DNA of 64,000 nucleotides from an uncultured Sphingomonadaceae bacterium. GTDB lineage: Bacteria; Pseudomonadota; Alphaproteobacteria; Sphingomonadales; Sphingomonadaceae. Positions 27,456 to 36,154 of this stretch are shown here, one piece after another; position 1 is the stretch's first letter, and every line of letters starts with the position of its first letter. Below the pieces are notes generated by a model. The model saw only the letters and a list, made by a program, of their open reading frames with translations. It was not told the origin of the DNA and did no database searches. The position numbers were made by a program, and so were the translations under genes. The DNA lies in contig CALKUK010000014.1 in NCBI GenBank assembly GCA_937996655.1, forward strand, positions 248,001 to 312,000, given 5' to 3'.

Positions 27456-28304
27456 ATGACCAAGATGCACGTTGCCGCCCTTCAGCAGTCGTTCTCCGAC
27501 GACATCGACACCAATATCGACCGCGTCGAGGCGCTGGTGCGTGAGGCCGCCGCGCGCGGCGCCAAAGTCATCCTGCCGAGCGAACTGTTTGAGGGGCATT
27601 ATTTCTGCAAGGTGCAGTCAGAAGCTTTCTTCGCCCGCGCGCAACCGGTGGAGAGCCACAAGGCTGTCCTCGCCATGCGAAAGCTCGCCAAGGAGCTGGG
27701 CGTCTATATCCCCACCAGCTTTTATGAACGCGACGGCCAGCATTATTATAACAGCCTCGCCATGATCGACGATGCGGGCGAGGTGATGGGTGTCTATCGC
27801 AAGAGCCACATCCCTGATGGCCCCGGCTATTCCGAGAAATTCTATTTCCGCCCTGGCAATACCGGCTTCAAAGTCTGGCCGACGCGCTATGGCACCATTG
27901 GCATCGGCATCTGCTGGGACCAATGGTATCCCGAAACCGCCCGCGCCATGATGCTGATGGGCGCGGATATTCTCCTTTTCCCGACCGCCATTGGCGATGA
28001 GCCGGAAGCTGAGGACCTCGACACGTCACGCCTGTGGCGGCGCGCGATGATCGGCCACAGCGTGTCCAATGTCGTCCCCGTGATCGCCGCCAACCGCGTT
28101 GGTGTGGAAGGCGAGATGAGCTTCTATGGCCACAGCTTCATCACCGATGAACGCGGTGATTTCGTCGCGGAATTTGGTGACGGGGTGGAAGGTGTGCTCG
28201 AAGCCGTGTTTGATCTGGAGAAGATCCGCAAGCACCGCGCCACATTCGGCTTCTTCCGCGATCGGCGGCCGCAGCTTTATGGCCGGATTACGCAGGATAT
28301 CTAA
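27456..28304 (+). CDS. aguB: N-carbamoylputrescine amidase
   Basis: Nitrilase-superfamily amidase releasing putrescine from N-carbamoylputrescine. The Glu-Lys-Cys triad is E43 (LPSELFEG), K116 (YRKSHIPDGPG) and C153 (GICWDQWYPE). The full block IPDGPGYSEKFYFRPG is characteristic of AguB. A 282-residue length is standard. With agmatine deiminase at 23000 it completes the arginine-agmatine-putrescine branch, though the two genes are separated by an opposite-strand pair. Confidence 0.93.
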   Translation: MTKMHVAALQQSFSDDIDTNIDRVEALVREAAARGAKVILPSELFEGHYFCKVQSEAFFARAQPVESHKAVLAMRKLAKELGVYIPTSFYERDGQHYYNSLAMIDDAGEVMGVYRKSHIPDGPGYSEKFYFRPGNTGFKVWPTRYGTIGIGICWDQWYPETARAMMLMGADILLFPTAIGDEPEAEDLDTSRLWRRAMIGHSVSNVVPVIAANRVGVEGEMSFYGHSFITDERGDFVAEFGDGVEGVLEAVFDLEKIRKHRATFGFFRDRRPQLYGRITQDI

Positions 28305-28369
28305 GTCGACGCAAACGGAGCAGGTTCATTGCAGCCGAGGCGACGTAGACAAGTTGGCCTTTCCACCCG

Positions 28370-28525
28370 CGTCACCCCGTGCTTGACACGGGGCTGGTCT
28401 AACGTCCGTCCGGCTCCCGCCCCCTATTTGCCGGATAATGTTTTTCCCGCAACCCCGGCCGCTCTGTCACGATACTGAACGGCAATGGGCAAGTAGCCAA
28501 GCCCCGTGTCAAGCACGGGGTGACG
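28370..28525. repeat. Inverted repeat pair in convergent intergenic region (GTCACCCCGTG type)
   Basis: Two perfect 26-base arms at 28370-28395 and 28500-28525 face each other across about 104 bases. Each arm is itself a small palindrome (CCCCGTG with CACGGGG). They fill most of the 227-base gap between convergent aguB and the UDG gene. A dispersed palindrome of this sort could end transcription on both sides. Confidence 0.85.
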
Positions 28526-28531
28526 GAGAGG

Positions 28532-29203
28532 TCAGGACCCCAGCGCCAGCGCAAACACCTCGTCAAACATGTCTTCGGTGATCCGACCCGTATTCTGATT
28601 ATATCGGGACGTGTGATAGCTGTCGATCAGCGTACGGCCATCGAGCAACTGGTGGACCGCCCCATGCGCGAAGCGGCGCTTGGGGAGCTTTTCCCCGCAG
28701 GCCTTGACGGCGGATTGGTGCGCGACCTGGCCGAGCGCGATGATTGTAGTCAGCTTGGGCAGGGCATCCAGCGCGTCCTTCAAGAACGGGCGGCAGTTGC
28801 GCATCTCTTCGGGCGTCGGCTTGTTTTCAGGCGGCAGGCATTTGACGGCGTTGAGAATCATGACGCCCTTCAACTGCGCGCCATCATTTTTGAACCCGCC
28901 GAACAAATGGCGCGGCTCGGGCACCTCGTCATGTTCAATCAGTTCCGCCTTGGCGAGCGCTGCAAACAGCATCTGGCCGGACGGATCACCGGTGAACGGG
29001 CGACCTGTGCGGTTCGCGCCATGCTTGCCAGGGGCGAGGCCGACAATCGCAAGCCATGCCTCGGGATCGCCAAAGGCAGGCACAGGGGCATTCCAGAAAT
29101 TGGGAAACTCGGCGCGACAGGCGTGGCGGGCATCGACAAGGCGCGGGCACAAGGCGCAATCGAGCGCGGGTTCAGCGGCGGGCAGGGGGCTTATGATGGT
29201 CAT
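28532..29203 (-). CDS. Uracil-DNA glycosylase, type 5-like with Fe-S cluster cysteines
   Basis: Base-excision repair glycosylase of the Fe-S-bearing UDG superfamily. The 223 residues hold C16 and C19, then C122 and C137 (KCLPPENKPT and NCRPF), a plausible 4Fe-4S set. The N-terminal active-site motif GLAPGKHGANRTGRPFTGD is at 55-73, and the C-terminal motif HTSRYNQNTGR near residue 196 is typical of UDGb. It is transcribed alone. Assignment to type 5 over type 4 rests on motif wording only. Confidence 0.87.
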   Translation of the reverse strand: MTIISPLPAAEPALDCALCPRLVDARHACRAEFPNFWNAPVPAFGDPEAWLAIVGLAPGKHGANRTGRPFTGDPSGQMLFAALAKAELIEHDEVPEPRHLFGGFKNDGAQLKGVMILNAVKCLPPENKPTPEEMRNCRPFLKDALDALPKLTTIIALGQVAHQSAVKACGEKLPKRRFAHGAVHQLLDGRTLIDSYHTSRYNQNTGRITEDMFDEVFALALGS

Positions 29204-29255
29204 CGCGGCCCTATCCCGCTTGTGCGCAGCAAAGTCGAGCGGATAAGGGGGAGGC

Positions 29256-29747
29256 GTGCCGACGCTCTACGCCATCGCCTTGGGATCAAACCAGCCGCAT
29301 GCCCGGCTGGGTCGCCCCTGTGCTGTTCTGTCGGCGGCACTGGATGCGCTGGATGCCGCTCCGCTGCGCCTGCTTGCCGCTGCACCCATTGTTGCATCGC
29401 GCCCCATCGGGCCGTCCATCCGCAGCTACGCCAACGGCGCTGCGATCATCGAGACCGACCTTGCCCCCCGCGATCTGCTGGATCACCTGAAATCCATCGA
29501 GCACCGTTTCGGGCGAAAGGCAGGCGGGCAAAGATGGCGGGCGCGCGTGCTCGATCTCGACATATTGCTCTGGCTGAATGGCGCCTATGTCGATGATGCG
29601 CTGAGCATCCCGCACCGGGAGATGCGCAAACGATCCTTTGTGCTGGGTCCTTTGGCCGCCATCGCGCCGGACTGGCGGGACCCTATCTCAGGATTTTCGG
29701 TGCGGCACTTGAAGGCGCGCCTTGACCGCAAAGCCCCCGCCGCATAG
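29256..29747 (+). CDS. folK: 2-amino-4-hydroxy-6-hydroxymethyldihydropteridine pyrophosphokinase
   Basis: Folate enzyme that pyrophosphorylates hydroxymethyl-dihydropterin. The start is GTG giving MPTLYAIALGSNQPHA. Diagnostic segments are ALGSN, GRKAGGQRWRARVLDLDILL and SIPHREMRKRSFVLGPL. The length of 163 residues fits a monofunctional HPPK, slightly short of the enterobacterial form by a trimmed mid-loop. The downstream neighbour is tRNA-Lys. Confidence 0.94.
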   Translation: MPTLYAIALGSNQPHARLGRPCAVLSAALDALDAAPLRLLAAAPIVASRPIGPSIRSYANGAAIIETDLAPRDLLDHLKSIEHRFGRKAGGQRWRARVLDLDILLWLNGAYVDDALSIPHREMRKRSFVLGPLAAIAPDWRDPISGFSVRHLKARLDRKAPAA

Positions 29748-29762
29748 GGACGCCCCCAAGGT

Positions 29763-29839
<77 letters not shown>

Positions 29840-29864
29840 CCTATTCAGCCCCACCGAGGCCCGC

Positions 29865-31586
29865 ATGACCCACAATTTCGATAAGTCCAAGCTTCCCAGC
29901 CGCCATGTGTCTGTCGGGCCGGAGCGCGCGCCACACCGCAGCTATTATTATGCGATGGGGCTGACCGAGGAAGAAATTGCGCGGCCGTTCGTCGGGATCG
30001 CCTCTGCCGGTAACGATTCGGCGCCTTGCAACACGACGCTCGATCATCAGGCGGACATTGCCCGCGTGGGTGTGGAAGTTGGCGGCGGGATGCCACGCCG
30101 CTTCAACACCATCACCGTAACGGACGGCATCGCGATGGGGCATCAGGGCATGAAGTCCTCGCTCGTCAGCCGGGAAGTCATCGCGGATTCGGTTGAGCTT
30201 TCGGTGCGCGGGCATTGCTATGATGCGCTTGTGGGCTTTGCCGGGTGCGACAAGTCGCTTCCGGGCATGATGATGGCGATGCTGCGGCTCAACGTGCCAT
30301 CCATCTTCGTTTATGGCGGGTCGATCCTTCCCGGCCGCTATCAGGACCGTGACGTGACGGTTGTCGATGTGTTTGAAGTTGTCGGCAAATTTGCGGCCGG
30401 CACGTGCCCCATCGAAGAAGTCCACGCGCTCGAAAAGGTCGCCTGCCCCGGGCATGGCGCCTGTGGCGGCCAATATACGGCCAACACGATGGCGTGCGTC
30501 GCCGAAGCGATCGGCCTGTCGCTCCCCAATTCCAACATGGCGCCTGCCCCCTACACCACGCGGGACCAGATCGCCCATGCAGCCGGCGTGCAGGTGATGG
30601 AGTTGCTCGCCAAGAACATCCGCCCGCGCGACATTTGCACGATGGACGCCTTTGAAAACGCCGCCCGCATTGTCGCGGCCACCGGCGGCTCCACCAATGG
30701 CGCGCTGCACCTGCCCGCGATGGCGCATGAGGCAGGTCTTGAGTTTGACCTGTTCGACGTTGCCGAAATCTTCAAGACGACGCCCTACATGGCGGATCTG
30801 AAGCCGGGCGGGAATTATGTCGCGAAGGACATGTATGAAGCCGGTGGCGTCTACATGCTCATGAAGTCGCTCCTCTCCGAAGGGCTGCTGCACGGCAACT
30901 GCATGACTGTGACGGGCAAGACGCTTGGCGAGAATATCGACGAGATCACCTGGAACCCTGACCAGAAGGTCATCCACGCTGCGACCAAGCCGCTGTCCCC
31001 AACGGGCGGCGTTGTTGGCCTGAAGGGGTCGCTGGCCCCCAATGGCGCGATCGTGAAGGTCGCAGGCATGCACCGCCTGCAGTTCAAGGGTCCGGCGCTG
31101 GTCTTTGATTGCGAAGAAGATGCCTTTGCTGCGGTTGAAAAGCGTGAGATCACCGAAGGCGCAGTTGTCGTCATTCGCTATGAAGGCCCCAAGGGTGGGC
31201 CGGGCATGCGCGAGATGCTGTCGACGACCGCGGCGCTTTATGGCCTTGGCATGGGCGAGAAGGTGGCCCTCATCACCGATGGCCGCTTCTCGGGTGCGAC
31301 TCGTGGTTTCTGCATCGGGCATGTCGGCCCTGAGGCTGCTGAATGCGGCCCCATCGCGCTTGTCGAAAATGGCGATCTGATCGAAATCGACGCGGAAAAG
31401 GGCACCATCGATCTCCTCGTGGATGCTCAAGTCCTTGAAGAGCGGAAGAAAAGCTGGACTCCGCGAGTGTCCGATTATGGGTCAGGCGCTTTGTGGCGCT
31501 ATGCCCAGAATGTCGGTCCTGCCTATAAGGGTGCGGTAACGCATCCCGGGGGCAAGGCCGAAACACATGTGTACGCGGACATTTAG
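29865..31586 (+). CDS. ilvD: Dihydroxy-acid dehydratase
   Basis: Fe-S enzyme of valine, isoleucine and pantothenate synthesis, dehydrating 2,3-dihydroxy acids. Cluster-type cysteines C55 (NDSAPCNTT), C128 (FAGCDKSLPG) and C200 (GHGACGGQYTANTM) are conserved, together with the C-terminal GRFSGATRGFCIGHVGPEAA. At 573 residues it matches the IlvD class more than 6-phosphogluconate dehydratase (Edd, which has different spacing). The last codons overlap the start of the next gene by 20 bases. Confidence 0.95.
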   Translation: MTHNFDKSKLPSRHVSVGPERAPHRSYYYAMGLTEEEIARPFVGIASAGNDSAPCNTTLDHQADIARVGVEVGGGMPRRFNTITVTDGIAMGHQGMKSSLVSREVIADSVELSVRGHCYDALVGFAGCDKSLPGMMMAMLRLNVPSIFVYGGSILPGRYQDRDVTVVDVFEVVGKFAAGTCPIEEVHALEKVACPGHGACGGQYTANTMACVAEAIGLSLPNSNMAPAPYTTRDQIAHAAGVQVMELLAKNIRPRDICTMDAFENAARIVAATGGSTNGALHLPAMAHEAGLEFDLFDVAEIFKTTPYMADLKPGGNYVAKDMYEAGGVYMLMKSLLSEGLLHGNCMTVTGKTLGENIDEITWNPDQKVIHAATKPLSPTGGVVGLKGSLAPNGAIVKVAGMHRLQFKGPALVFDCEEDAFAAVEKREITEGAVVVIRYEGPKGGPGMREMLSTTAALYGLGMGEKVALITDGRFSGATRGFCIGHVGPEAAECGPIALVENGDLIEIDAEKGTIDLLVDAQVLEERKKSWTPRVSDYGSGALWRYAQNVGPAYKGAVTHPGGKAETHVYADI

Positions 31587-31989
31587 CGCGCTTCTGATCG
31601 GCCTGACGCTCACCGCCTGTGGGGGAGCGTCTCCCAAAGATGAGGCGAAGCTGCCGGCGGCGACCTCGCTTGCCGAAGCGGAAGCGGGCGTTGCTAAAGC
31701 GGCGGCGGACAATGGCCTCATCTCCTGTGCGGTGTCCGGCGCCAGCGTCTTTGCCGCGCGCTGTGAGGTGGAAACCGCGCAGACCAAACAGGGTCTGATC
31801 CTCACGCTCCGCCACCCCGATGGCGGGTTCCGCCGCCTGCTCGTCGTGAAGGACGGGCGCGGCGTGATTGCCGCCGATGGCGCGGATGCAGCAGTGGTAA
31901 AGCCCCTTGCCAACAATTTGATCGAAGTCGCATTGGCCGGGGACCTGTATCGTCTGCCGGCAACGGTGAAGGGCATGGCCAAACCCTGA
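31567..31989 (+). CDS. Small predicted lipoprotein
   Basis: A 140-residue protein with a lipoprotein signal: MCTRTFSALLIGLTLTAC then GGASPKD, the cysteine in LTAC being the likely lipid anchor. The rest has a helix rich in Ala and Glu and a compact C-terminal beta portion (GLILTLRHPDGGFRRLLVVK). Overlaps the ilvD end by 20 bases in another frame, so it relies on readthrough ribosomes or its own weak site. Function unknown. Confidence 0.65.
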   Translation: MCTRTFSALLIGLTLTACGGASPKDEAKLPAATSLAEAEAGVAKAAADNGLISCAVSGASVFAARCEVETAQTKQGLILTLRHPDGGFRRLLVVKDGRGVIAADGADAAVVKPLANNLIEVALAGDLYRLPATVKGMAKP

Positions 31990-32032
31990 AAGTCTTTCCT
32001 GCGCCGCGTTTTTTGACGTAAGCGCTTGGATC

Positions 32033-33412
32033 ATGCTCCCACCTCTCACTGGACCTGTCCTGACAGCCCAAGAAACGCGCGCGGCCGAAGCGGCGGCGAT
32101 GGCGACGGGCGTGAGCGTCGACACGTTGATGGAGCGTGCCGGACGTGCCTTGGCCGAGGCGGTCTGGCGCTTTGGCGGCGGGCAGACGACCCTCATCCTC
32201 TGTGGCCCCGGCAATAATGGCGGGGATGGATATGTGGCGGCCCGTATCCTGAAGGCGCGCGGGTTGCCTGTCCGGTTGGCCGCCCTTGCACCGCCTGCGA
32301 CCGATGTGGCCAAGCGTGCCGCAGCGCAGTGGGAAGGGCCGATTGAACGGCTCGTCGGGGCGGCACCTGCGCCGGTCGTCGTTGATGCTCTATTCGGCAC
32401 CGGCCTGTCGCGCGCGCTTGATGCGGATCTGTCCGCCACGCTGAATCGGCTCAGGGCATCGGCCCACAGCGTCATCGCCGTTGATGTTCCCAGCGGCATA
32501 GAGACAGACAGTGGCGCGGATCTGGGGGCCGTGCAGGCCGATGTCACCATTGCCCTTGGCGTGTTGAAGCCCGCCCATCTCCTCCAGCCTGCCGCATCCC
32601 TGTGCGGCCATATTGTCGCTGCCGATATTGGCATTGCAGCGGACGGCCTGCGACAGATCGTCGCGCGCCCGTCGCTGCAGATGCCCTCCGCCGCGGACCA
32701 TAAATATACACGTGGCCTCATCACAATTTTGTCCGGAGAGATGAAGGGGGCGGCCCGCCTTGTCGCCTCGGCTGCGGCGCGCAGCGGGGCGGGGTATGTC
32801 GTTCTGGCAGGGGACGCCGATGCAACCGGGATCCCCTTATCCATCGTCCGCCGATCCGCGGGGGACGCTTTGGCCGATGTCCGGACGTCCGCCATCATAG
32901 TCGGGCCGGGCCTTGGACGCACTGACGCTGCCGAGGCTTTGGTCATGCAGGCCTTGCAGACCGGGAAGCCCATCATATTGGATGCCGATGCCCTGCACCT
33001 CATCCGCCCGGGGCAGATCGCGCGCCACACAGCACCTGTTATCCTGACGCCGCACAAGGGGGAGTTTGAGGCCATGTTCGGCGCGCTTCCCGGCACGAAG
33101 GTTGATCAGGCGCTGGCCGCTGCTGCTGCCAGTGGCGCGACGGTGATTTTCAAGGGCGCAGACACAATTGTGGCGTCCCCTGATGGCCGTGTCGGCTTTG
33201 CCGCCGGAGCTTCACCCTGGCTGTCCAGCGCCGGAACGGGCGATGTTCTCGCCGGGATCGCTGCGGCGATGCTGGCGCGCGGTCTCGACCCGCATGTGGC
33301 GGCCTGTGCCGCTGTCTGGCTCCACAACCGTGCCGCACATCTGGCAGGTCCCGCGCTCCTTGCGGATGATCTGTGCGCGCATCTCCCGAACGCATTGGCT
33401 GCAACCTTATGA
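32033..33412 (+). CDS. nnr: Bifunctional NAD(P)H-hydrate repair enzyme (epimerase and ADP-dependent dehydratase)
   Basis: Repairs damaged NAD(P)HX cofactors. The N-terminal epimerase domain (about residues 1-205) has LCGPGNNGGDGYVAARIL; the C-terminal ribokinase-like dehydratase has ILTPHKGEFEAMFG and SSAGTGDVLAGIAAAM at its ATP/ADP loop. At 459 residues it is compact relative to about 515 in enterobacteria. The stop overlaps the next gene's ATG by four bases (ATGA). Confidence 0.93.
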   Translation: MLPPLTGPVLTAQETRAAEAAAMATGVSVDTLMERAGRALAEAVWRFGGGQTTLILCGPGNNGGDGYVAARILKARGLPVRLAALAPPATDVAKRAAAQWEGPIERLVGAAPAPVVVDALFGTGLSRALDADLSATLNRLRASAHSVIAVDVPSGIETDSGADLGAVQADVTIALGVLKPAHLLQPAASLCGHIVAADIGIAADGLRQIVARPSLQMPSAADHKYTRGLITILSGEMKGAARLVASAAARSGAGYVVLAGDADATGIPLSIVRRSAGDALADVRTSAIIVGPGLGRTDAAEALVMQALQTGKPIILDADALHLIRPGQIARHTAPVILTPHKGEFEAMFGALPGTKVDQALAAAAASGATVIFKGADTIVASPDGRVGFAAGASPWLSSAGTGDVLAGIAAAMLARGLDPHVAACAAVWLHNRAAHLAGPALLADDLCAHLPNALAATL

Positions 33413-34602
33413 CTGATGAACCTATTGTCCGTATCGCCGCCCGTGGCGACGGCATCACCGCGTCCGGGCGGTATTCACCGATGGCCGCACCGGGCGACAT
33501 GCTCGCCATTGACGGGACGCTGACCCCCGGCCCGCATCATGTGACGCCGGCCTGCCGCCACTTCCCGGCCTGCGGGGGCTGCCAGCTTCAGCATATTGAT
33601 GACACGGCCTATGCCGAATTCGTCGTGGACCGGGTGGCGAGCGCGCTGGCAGCACAGCGTTTTGCCGATGCCGACATTCGCGCGGCGCACCTATCACCGG
33701 CCCATACACGCCGCCGGGCGAGCCTGACGGCGGAACGGCGCGGGCGGCAGGTGCAACTGGGCTTTAACGGCGCGCAGACCAACCGCATCGTCGATATGAT
33801 GGAATGCCCTGTCCTGCATCCTGCGCTTGAGGCGCTGGTCAAGCCGTTGCGCGGGCTGCTCCCCACATTGCTGGCCGACCGCAAGGTCGCGACGATCCAG
33901 ATGACGCTGGCGGATCAGGGTGTTGATCTCCTCATTTCCAATGTGGAGGCCGAGGGCTTGGACGCCGTGATGGCGCTGGCCGATTTTGCGCAGGAGAACC
34001 GGCTGGCCCGCCTGTCGATTGATGAAGGTTTTGGCCCGACCGCACGGTGGGAACCGGAGCCTCTGACGATCACGCTCGGCGGCCTTGCCGTGGCGATGCC
34101 TGAAGGCGCGTTCTTGCAGGCGACAGCGGATGGCGAGGCGATGCTTGTCCGGTCTGTGCTGGAAGCCGTGGGACATGTTGAAACCTCCGCAGATCTGTTT
34201 GCCGGCCTTGGCACCTTTGCGCTGGCCTTGCCCGGGCAGGTGGTTGCGGCAGAAGCGGCGCGCGATGCGATTACGGCGCTGCAGACCGCTGCCAACCGGT
34301 CCGGTCGTTTGATCCGCTGTGAACATCGGGATCTGTTTCGCAGGCCATTGACGGCGAAAGAGTTGGCGTCGTTTGAGGCTGTGGTGCTGGACCCGCCGCG
34401 CGCCGGTGCGCGGGATCAGGTGGCAGAGCTTGCGGCATCACCTGTGCCGCGTATCGCCTATGTCAGCTGCAATCCGGCGACTTTTGCGCGGGATGCCAGC
34501 ATATTGGCCAATGGCGGATATCGGCTGGATTGGGTTCAGCCGGTCGGCCAGTTCCGCTGGTCTACCCATGTGGAACTGGCCGCCGCTTTTTCGAGACCCT
34601 AG
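33409..34602 (+). CDS. Class I RNA (uracil-C5) methyltransferase, RumA/RlmD-like
   Basis: S-adenosylmethionine-dependent methyltransferase of RNA uracil C5. A 4Fe-4S set C49, C55, C58 (CRHFPACGGCQLQH) and C133 (MECPV) is intact. The methyltransferase fold shows DLFAGLGTFAL, LDPPRAG and the catalytic C354 in YVSCNPATF. The N-terminal TRAM domain is short or trimmed. 397 residues. Target, most often U1939 of 23S rRNA, is inferred. It is coupled to nnr by a four-base overlap. Confidence 0.9.
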   Translation: MTDEPIVRIAARGDGITASGRYSPMAAPGDMLAIDGTLTPGPHHVTPACRHFPACGGCQLQHIDDTAYAEFVVDRVASALAAQRFADADIRAAHLSPAHTRRRASLTAERRGRQVQLGFNGAQTNRIVDMMECPVLHPALEALVKPLRGLLPTLLADRKVATIQMTLADQGVDLLISNVEAEGLDAVMALADFAQENRLARLSIDEGFGPTARWEPEPLTITLGGLAVAMPEGAFLQATADGEAMLVRSVLEAVGHVETSADLFAGLGTFALALPGQVVAAEAARDAITALQTAANRSGRLIRCEHRDLFRRPLTAKELASFEAVVLDPPRAGARDQVAELAASPVPRIAYVSCNPATFARDASILANGGYRLDWVQPVGQFRWSTHVELAAAFSRP

Positions 34603-34627
34603 GGTGCGCCCCTAGGCCTCATCAGAA

Positions 34628-35062
34628 TCACGCAAACGCGATGAGCAGCGTGTGCGCGACAAGCATGATCAGGACGAGGCTCGACAGAGCGAACAGCAGG
34701 AAGCGGACCATCACCTTGTTGACGGTCGCCTGCACGATCGAGTGGACAATCCGCAGGCCCACATAGGCCCAGGCCAGCTGCGCGTTAAAGCCATCGCCAG
34801 CGCCCATGATGGCGAGGGCGAGGGCGACCGCATAAAACACCGTTGGCGCTTCATGCAGGTGGTTGTAGTTATGCGCCTTCCACTGGACATTGGCCGGAAT
34901 GACGCCGTCCAGATCTTTGCCGGTGCCACCGGTCAAGGACCCTGTATCAACGCCGGCCTTGGACATTGCGGGAATACGCGTGGCGTACATCCACAGCCAC
35001 ATAAACATCGTCCAGGCGGCCAACACCGCCATCGGTTTTAGAATTTCGCTATGCATTTCCAT
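34628..35062 (-). CDS. MAPEG-family membrane protein (second of tandem pair)
   Basis: Integral membrane protein of 144 residues with four predicted membrane helices. The MAPEG mark is the loop and helix AHNYNHLHEAPTVFYAVALAL (N-x-x-E-x3 region), followed by the RIVHSIVQATVNKVMVRF segment. MAPEG proteins include glutathione transferases and related enzymes; its catalytic role is unknown. It starts two bases after its paralogue's stop, so the two are probably cotranscribed. Confidence 0.85.
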   Translation of the reverse strand: MEMHSEILKPMAVLAAWTMFMWLWMYATRIPAMSKAGVDTGSLTGGTGKDLDGVIPANVQWKAHNYNHLHEAPTVFYAVALALAIMGAGDGFNAQLAWAYVGLRIVHSIVQATVNKVMVRFLLFALSSLVLIMLVAHTLLIAFA

Positions 35063-35063
35063 T

Positions 35064-35516
35064 TCAGATTCCCCCTGTTGTTGATGCCATTGCGGCCATC
35101 AATGCGTGAATGGCGAGCGCAAAAAGGCAGGCCGTTGAAAGTGCGAATAGGCCAAAGCGTACCGGGATGACCGTGTTCACCGTTGCCTGCCAGATGCTGT
35201 GGACGATGCGCAACGCGACATAGCCCCATGCCAAAGCGAGATTGAGGTCACTGCCCTGCCCGAGCAGCGCCAGCACGAGGACCGTCGGGTAGAAGATCGT
35301 CGGCTGTTCCATCAGATGCGCGTAATTGTGGGATTTCCACTGGACCTTGTCGGGCAGAACGCCGTCCAGATTCTGTCCGCGCCCGCCGGGCGGCACGTTT
35401 TTGACGTCGACCCCTGTTTTTGCGATCGCTGGAAAGCGTGTCGCGCCGGTCCAGATCAGCATGATCAGTGACCAAAGCACCAGCGCCATCGCCGGTACGA
35501 ATAATTGCGTTGCCAA
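35064..35516 (-). CDS. MAPEG-family membrane protein (first of tandem pair)
   Basis: Paralogue of the adjacent MAPEG gene, 150 residues with the same helix plan; the shared pieces include KxHNYxHLxExPTxFY and LRIVHSIxQATVN. A TTG start gives MATQLFVPAMALVLW, with GGAGG five bases before it. Tandem duplication is clear from the matching motifs, though the N-termini have diverged. Function is unknown, possibly glutathione- or lipid-related. An inverted repeat overlaps its ribosome-binding site. Confidence 0.85.
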   Translation of the reverse strand: MATQLFVPAMALVLWSLIMLIWTGATRFPAIAKTGVDVKNVPPGGRGQNLDGVLPDKVQWKSHNYAHLMEQPTIFYPTVLVLALLGQGSDLNLALAWGYVALRIVHSIWQATVNTVIPVRFGLFALSTACLFALAIHALMAAMASTTGGI

Positions 35517-35524
35517 TGTCCCCT

Positions 35525-35546
35525 CCTCGATATTTTTTATTCGAGG
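35525..35546 (-). promoter_or_regulatory. Inverted repeat overlapping the MAPEG Shine-Dalgarno
   Basis: Arms CCTCGA and TCGAGG around an AT-rich loop; the proximal arm (35525-35530) shares bases with the GGAGG that serves the TTG start at 35516. A folded mRNA could hide that site; a protein operator is the alternative. Confidence 0.35.
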
Positions 35547-35761
35547 CGCGGAGGCTGCCCCACCCCGAGTCGCGGGTCAAGGAAAAGCGCGTGGCGGTGG
35601 AAGGGGTTGGGTGGAAGTGGAGGAAGTTGAGGGCGTGGAGGCCCGGCAATGCGGGGTTTGTTGGAAAAGGGGATTTGGGGGCTTCGCGTCTGTTTCAAGG
35701 TGGTGGGCATGTGCCGAGCGGACCAGACGAAATCCTATTTTGCAAGATTGGGGCAAAGAAA

Positions 35762-35850
35762 GGACAGGGCTTCGACACGCTCAGCCCAAACGGTTTTTGA
35801 GTTGAGCTTTAAACCCATCCGTTTGTCCTGAGCTTGTCGAAGGGCCGTCC
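35762..35850. repeat. Inverted repeat, CTTCGACA family, copy 1 (upstream of GIY-YIG gene)
   Basis: Imperfect 32-base arms at 35762-35793 (containing GGGCTTCGACACGCTCAGCC) and 35819-35850 (containing GTCCTGAGCTTGTCGAAGGG) around a 25-base spacer. The downstream arm ends 19 bases before the GIY-YIG ATG. Same order and orientation as copy 2. Confidence 0.85.
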
Positions 35851-35869
35851 TTCGCTTTACCACCAAGCC

Positions 35870-36148
35870 ATGACGTTCTGGACCTACATGCTCCACTGTC
35901 GAGGCGGGCAGTATTATGTTGGGCACACCGACGATCTTGACCGGCGTATGGCCCAGCATCAGTCTGGCGCCATCCCTGGTTTCACCGCAGACCGCCTGCC
36001 AGTGGCGCTTGTCTGGAGTGAGGCATTCCAGACCCGAGATGAGGCGCGCGAGGCTGAACGGCGGATAAAGGGGTGGAGCCGAGCGAAGAAGATGGCGCTT
36101 ATTCGCGGGGATTGGGGACGGGTTTCTGATCTGTCCAAAGGTGGGTAA
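35870..36148 (+). CDS. GIY-YIG nuclease-domain protein
   Basis: A 92-residue single-domain protein of the GIY-YIG superfamily. I use the ATG giving MTFWTYMLHCRGG; the family pair appears as WTYMLHC and YYVGHTDDLDRRMAQHQSG, followed by the conserved TRDEAREAERRIKGWSRAKKMALI. The short YhbQ/UPF0213-like form has a nuclease fold but poorly known targets. It is flanked on both sides by copies of the same intergenic repeat. Confidence 0.85.
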   Translation: MTFWTYMLHCRGGQYYVGHTDDLDRRMAQHQSGAIPGFTADRLPVALVWSEAFQTRDEAREAERRIKGWSRAKKMALIRGDWGRVSDLSKGG

Positions 36149-36154
36149 CCAGGG

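Larger units (their letters stand above)
35517..35869. other. Intergenic region of about 350 bases upstream of the GIY-YIG gene
   Basis: No convincing gene: the stop-free stretches here have no recognisable composition or start. It holds a hairpin just upstream of the MAPEG start, a poorly conserved spacer and one copy of the CTTCGACA-type inverted repeat that ends 19 bases before the GIY-YIG start. Confidence 0.5.

Noticed and set aside
35834..35869. Earlier start for the GIY-YIG gene within the repeat
   Set aside because: The extra residues are encoded by the flanking repeat itself and the family aligns from the WTYML segment.
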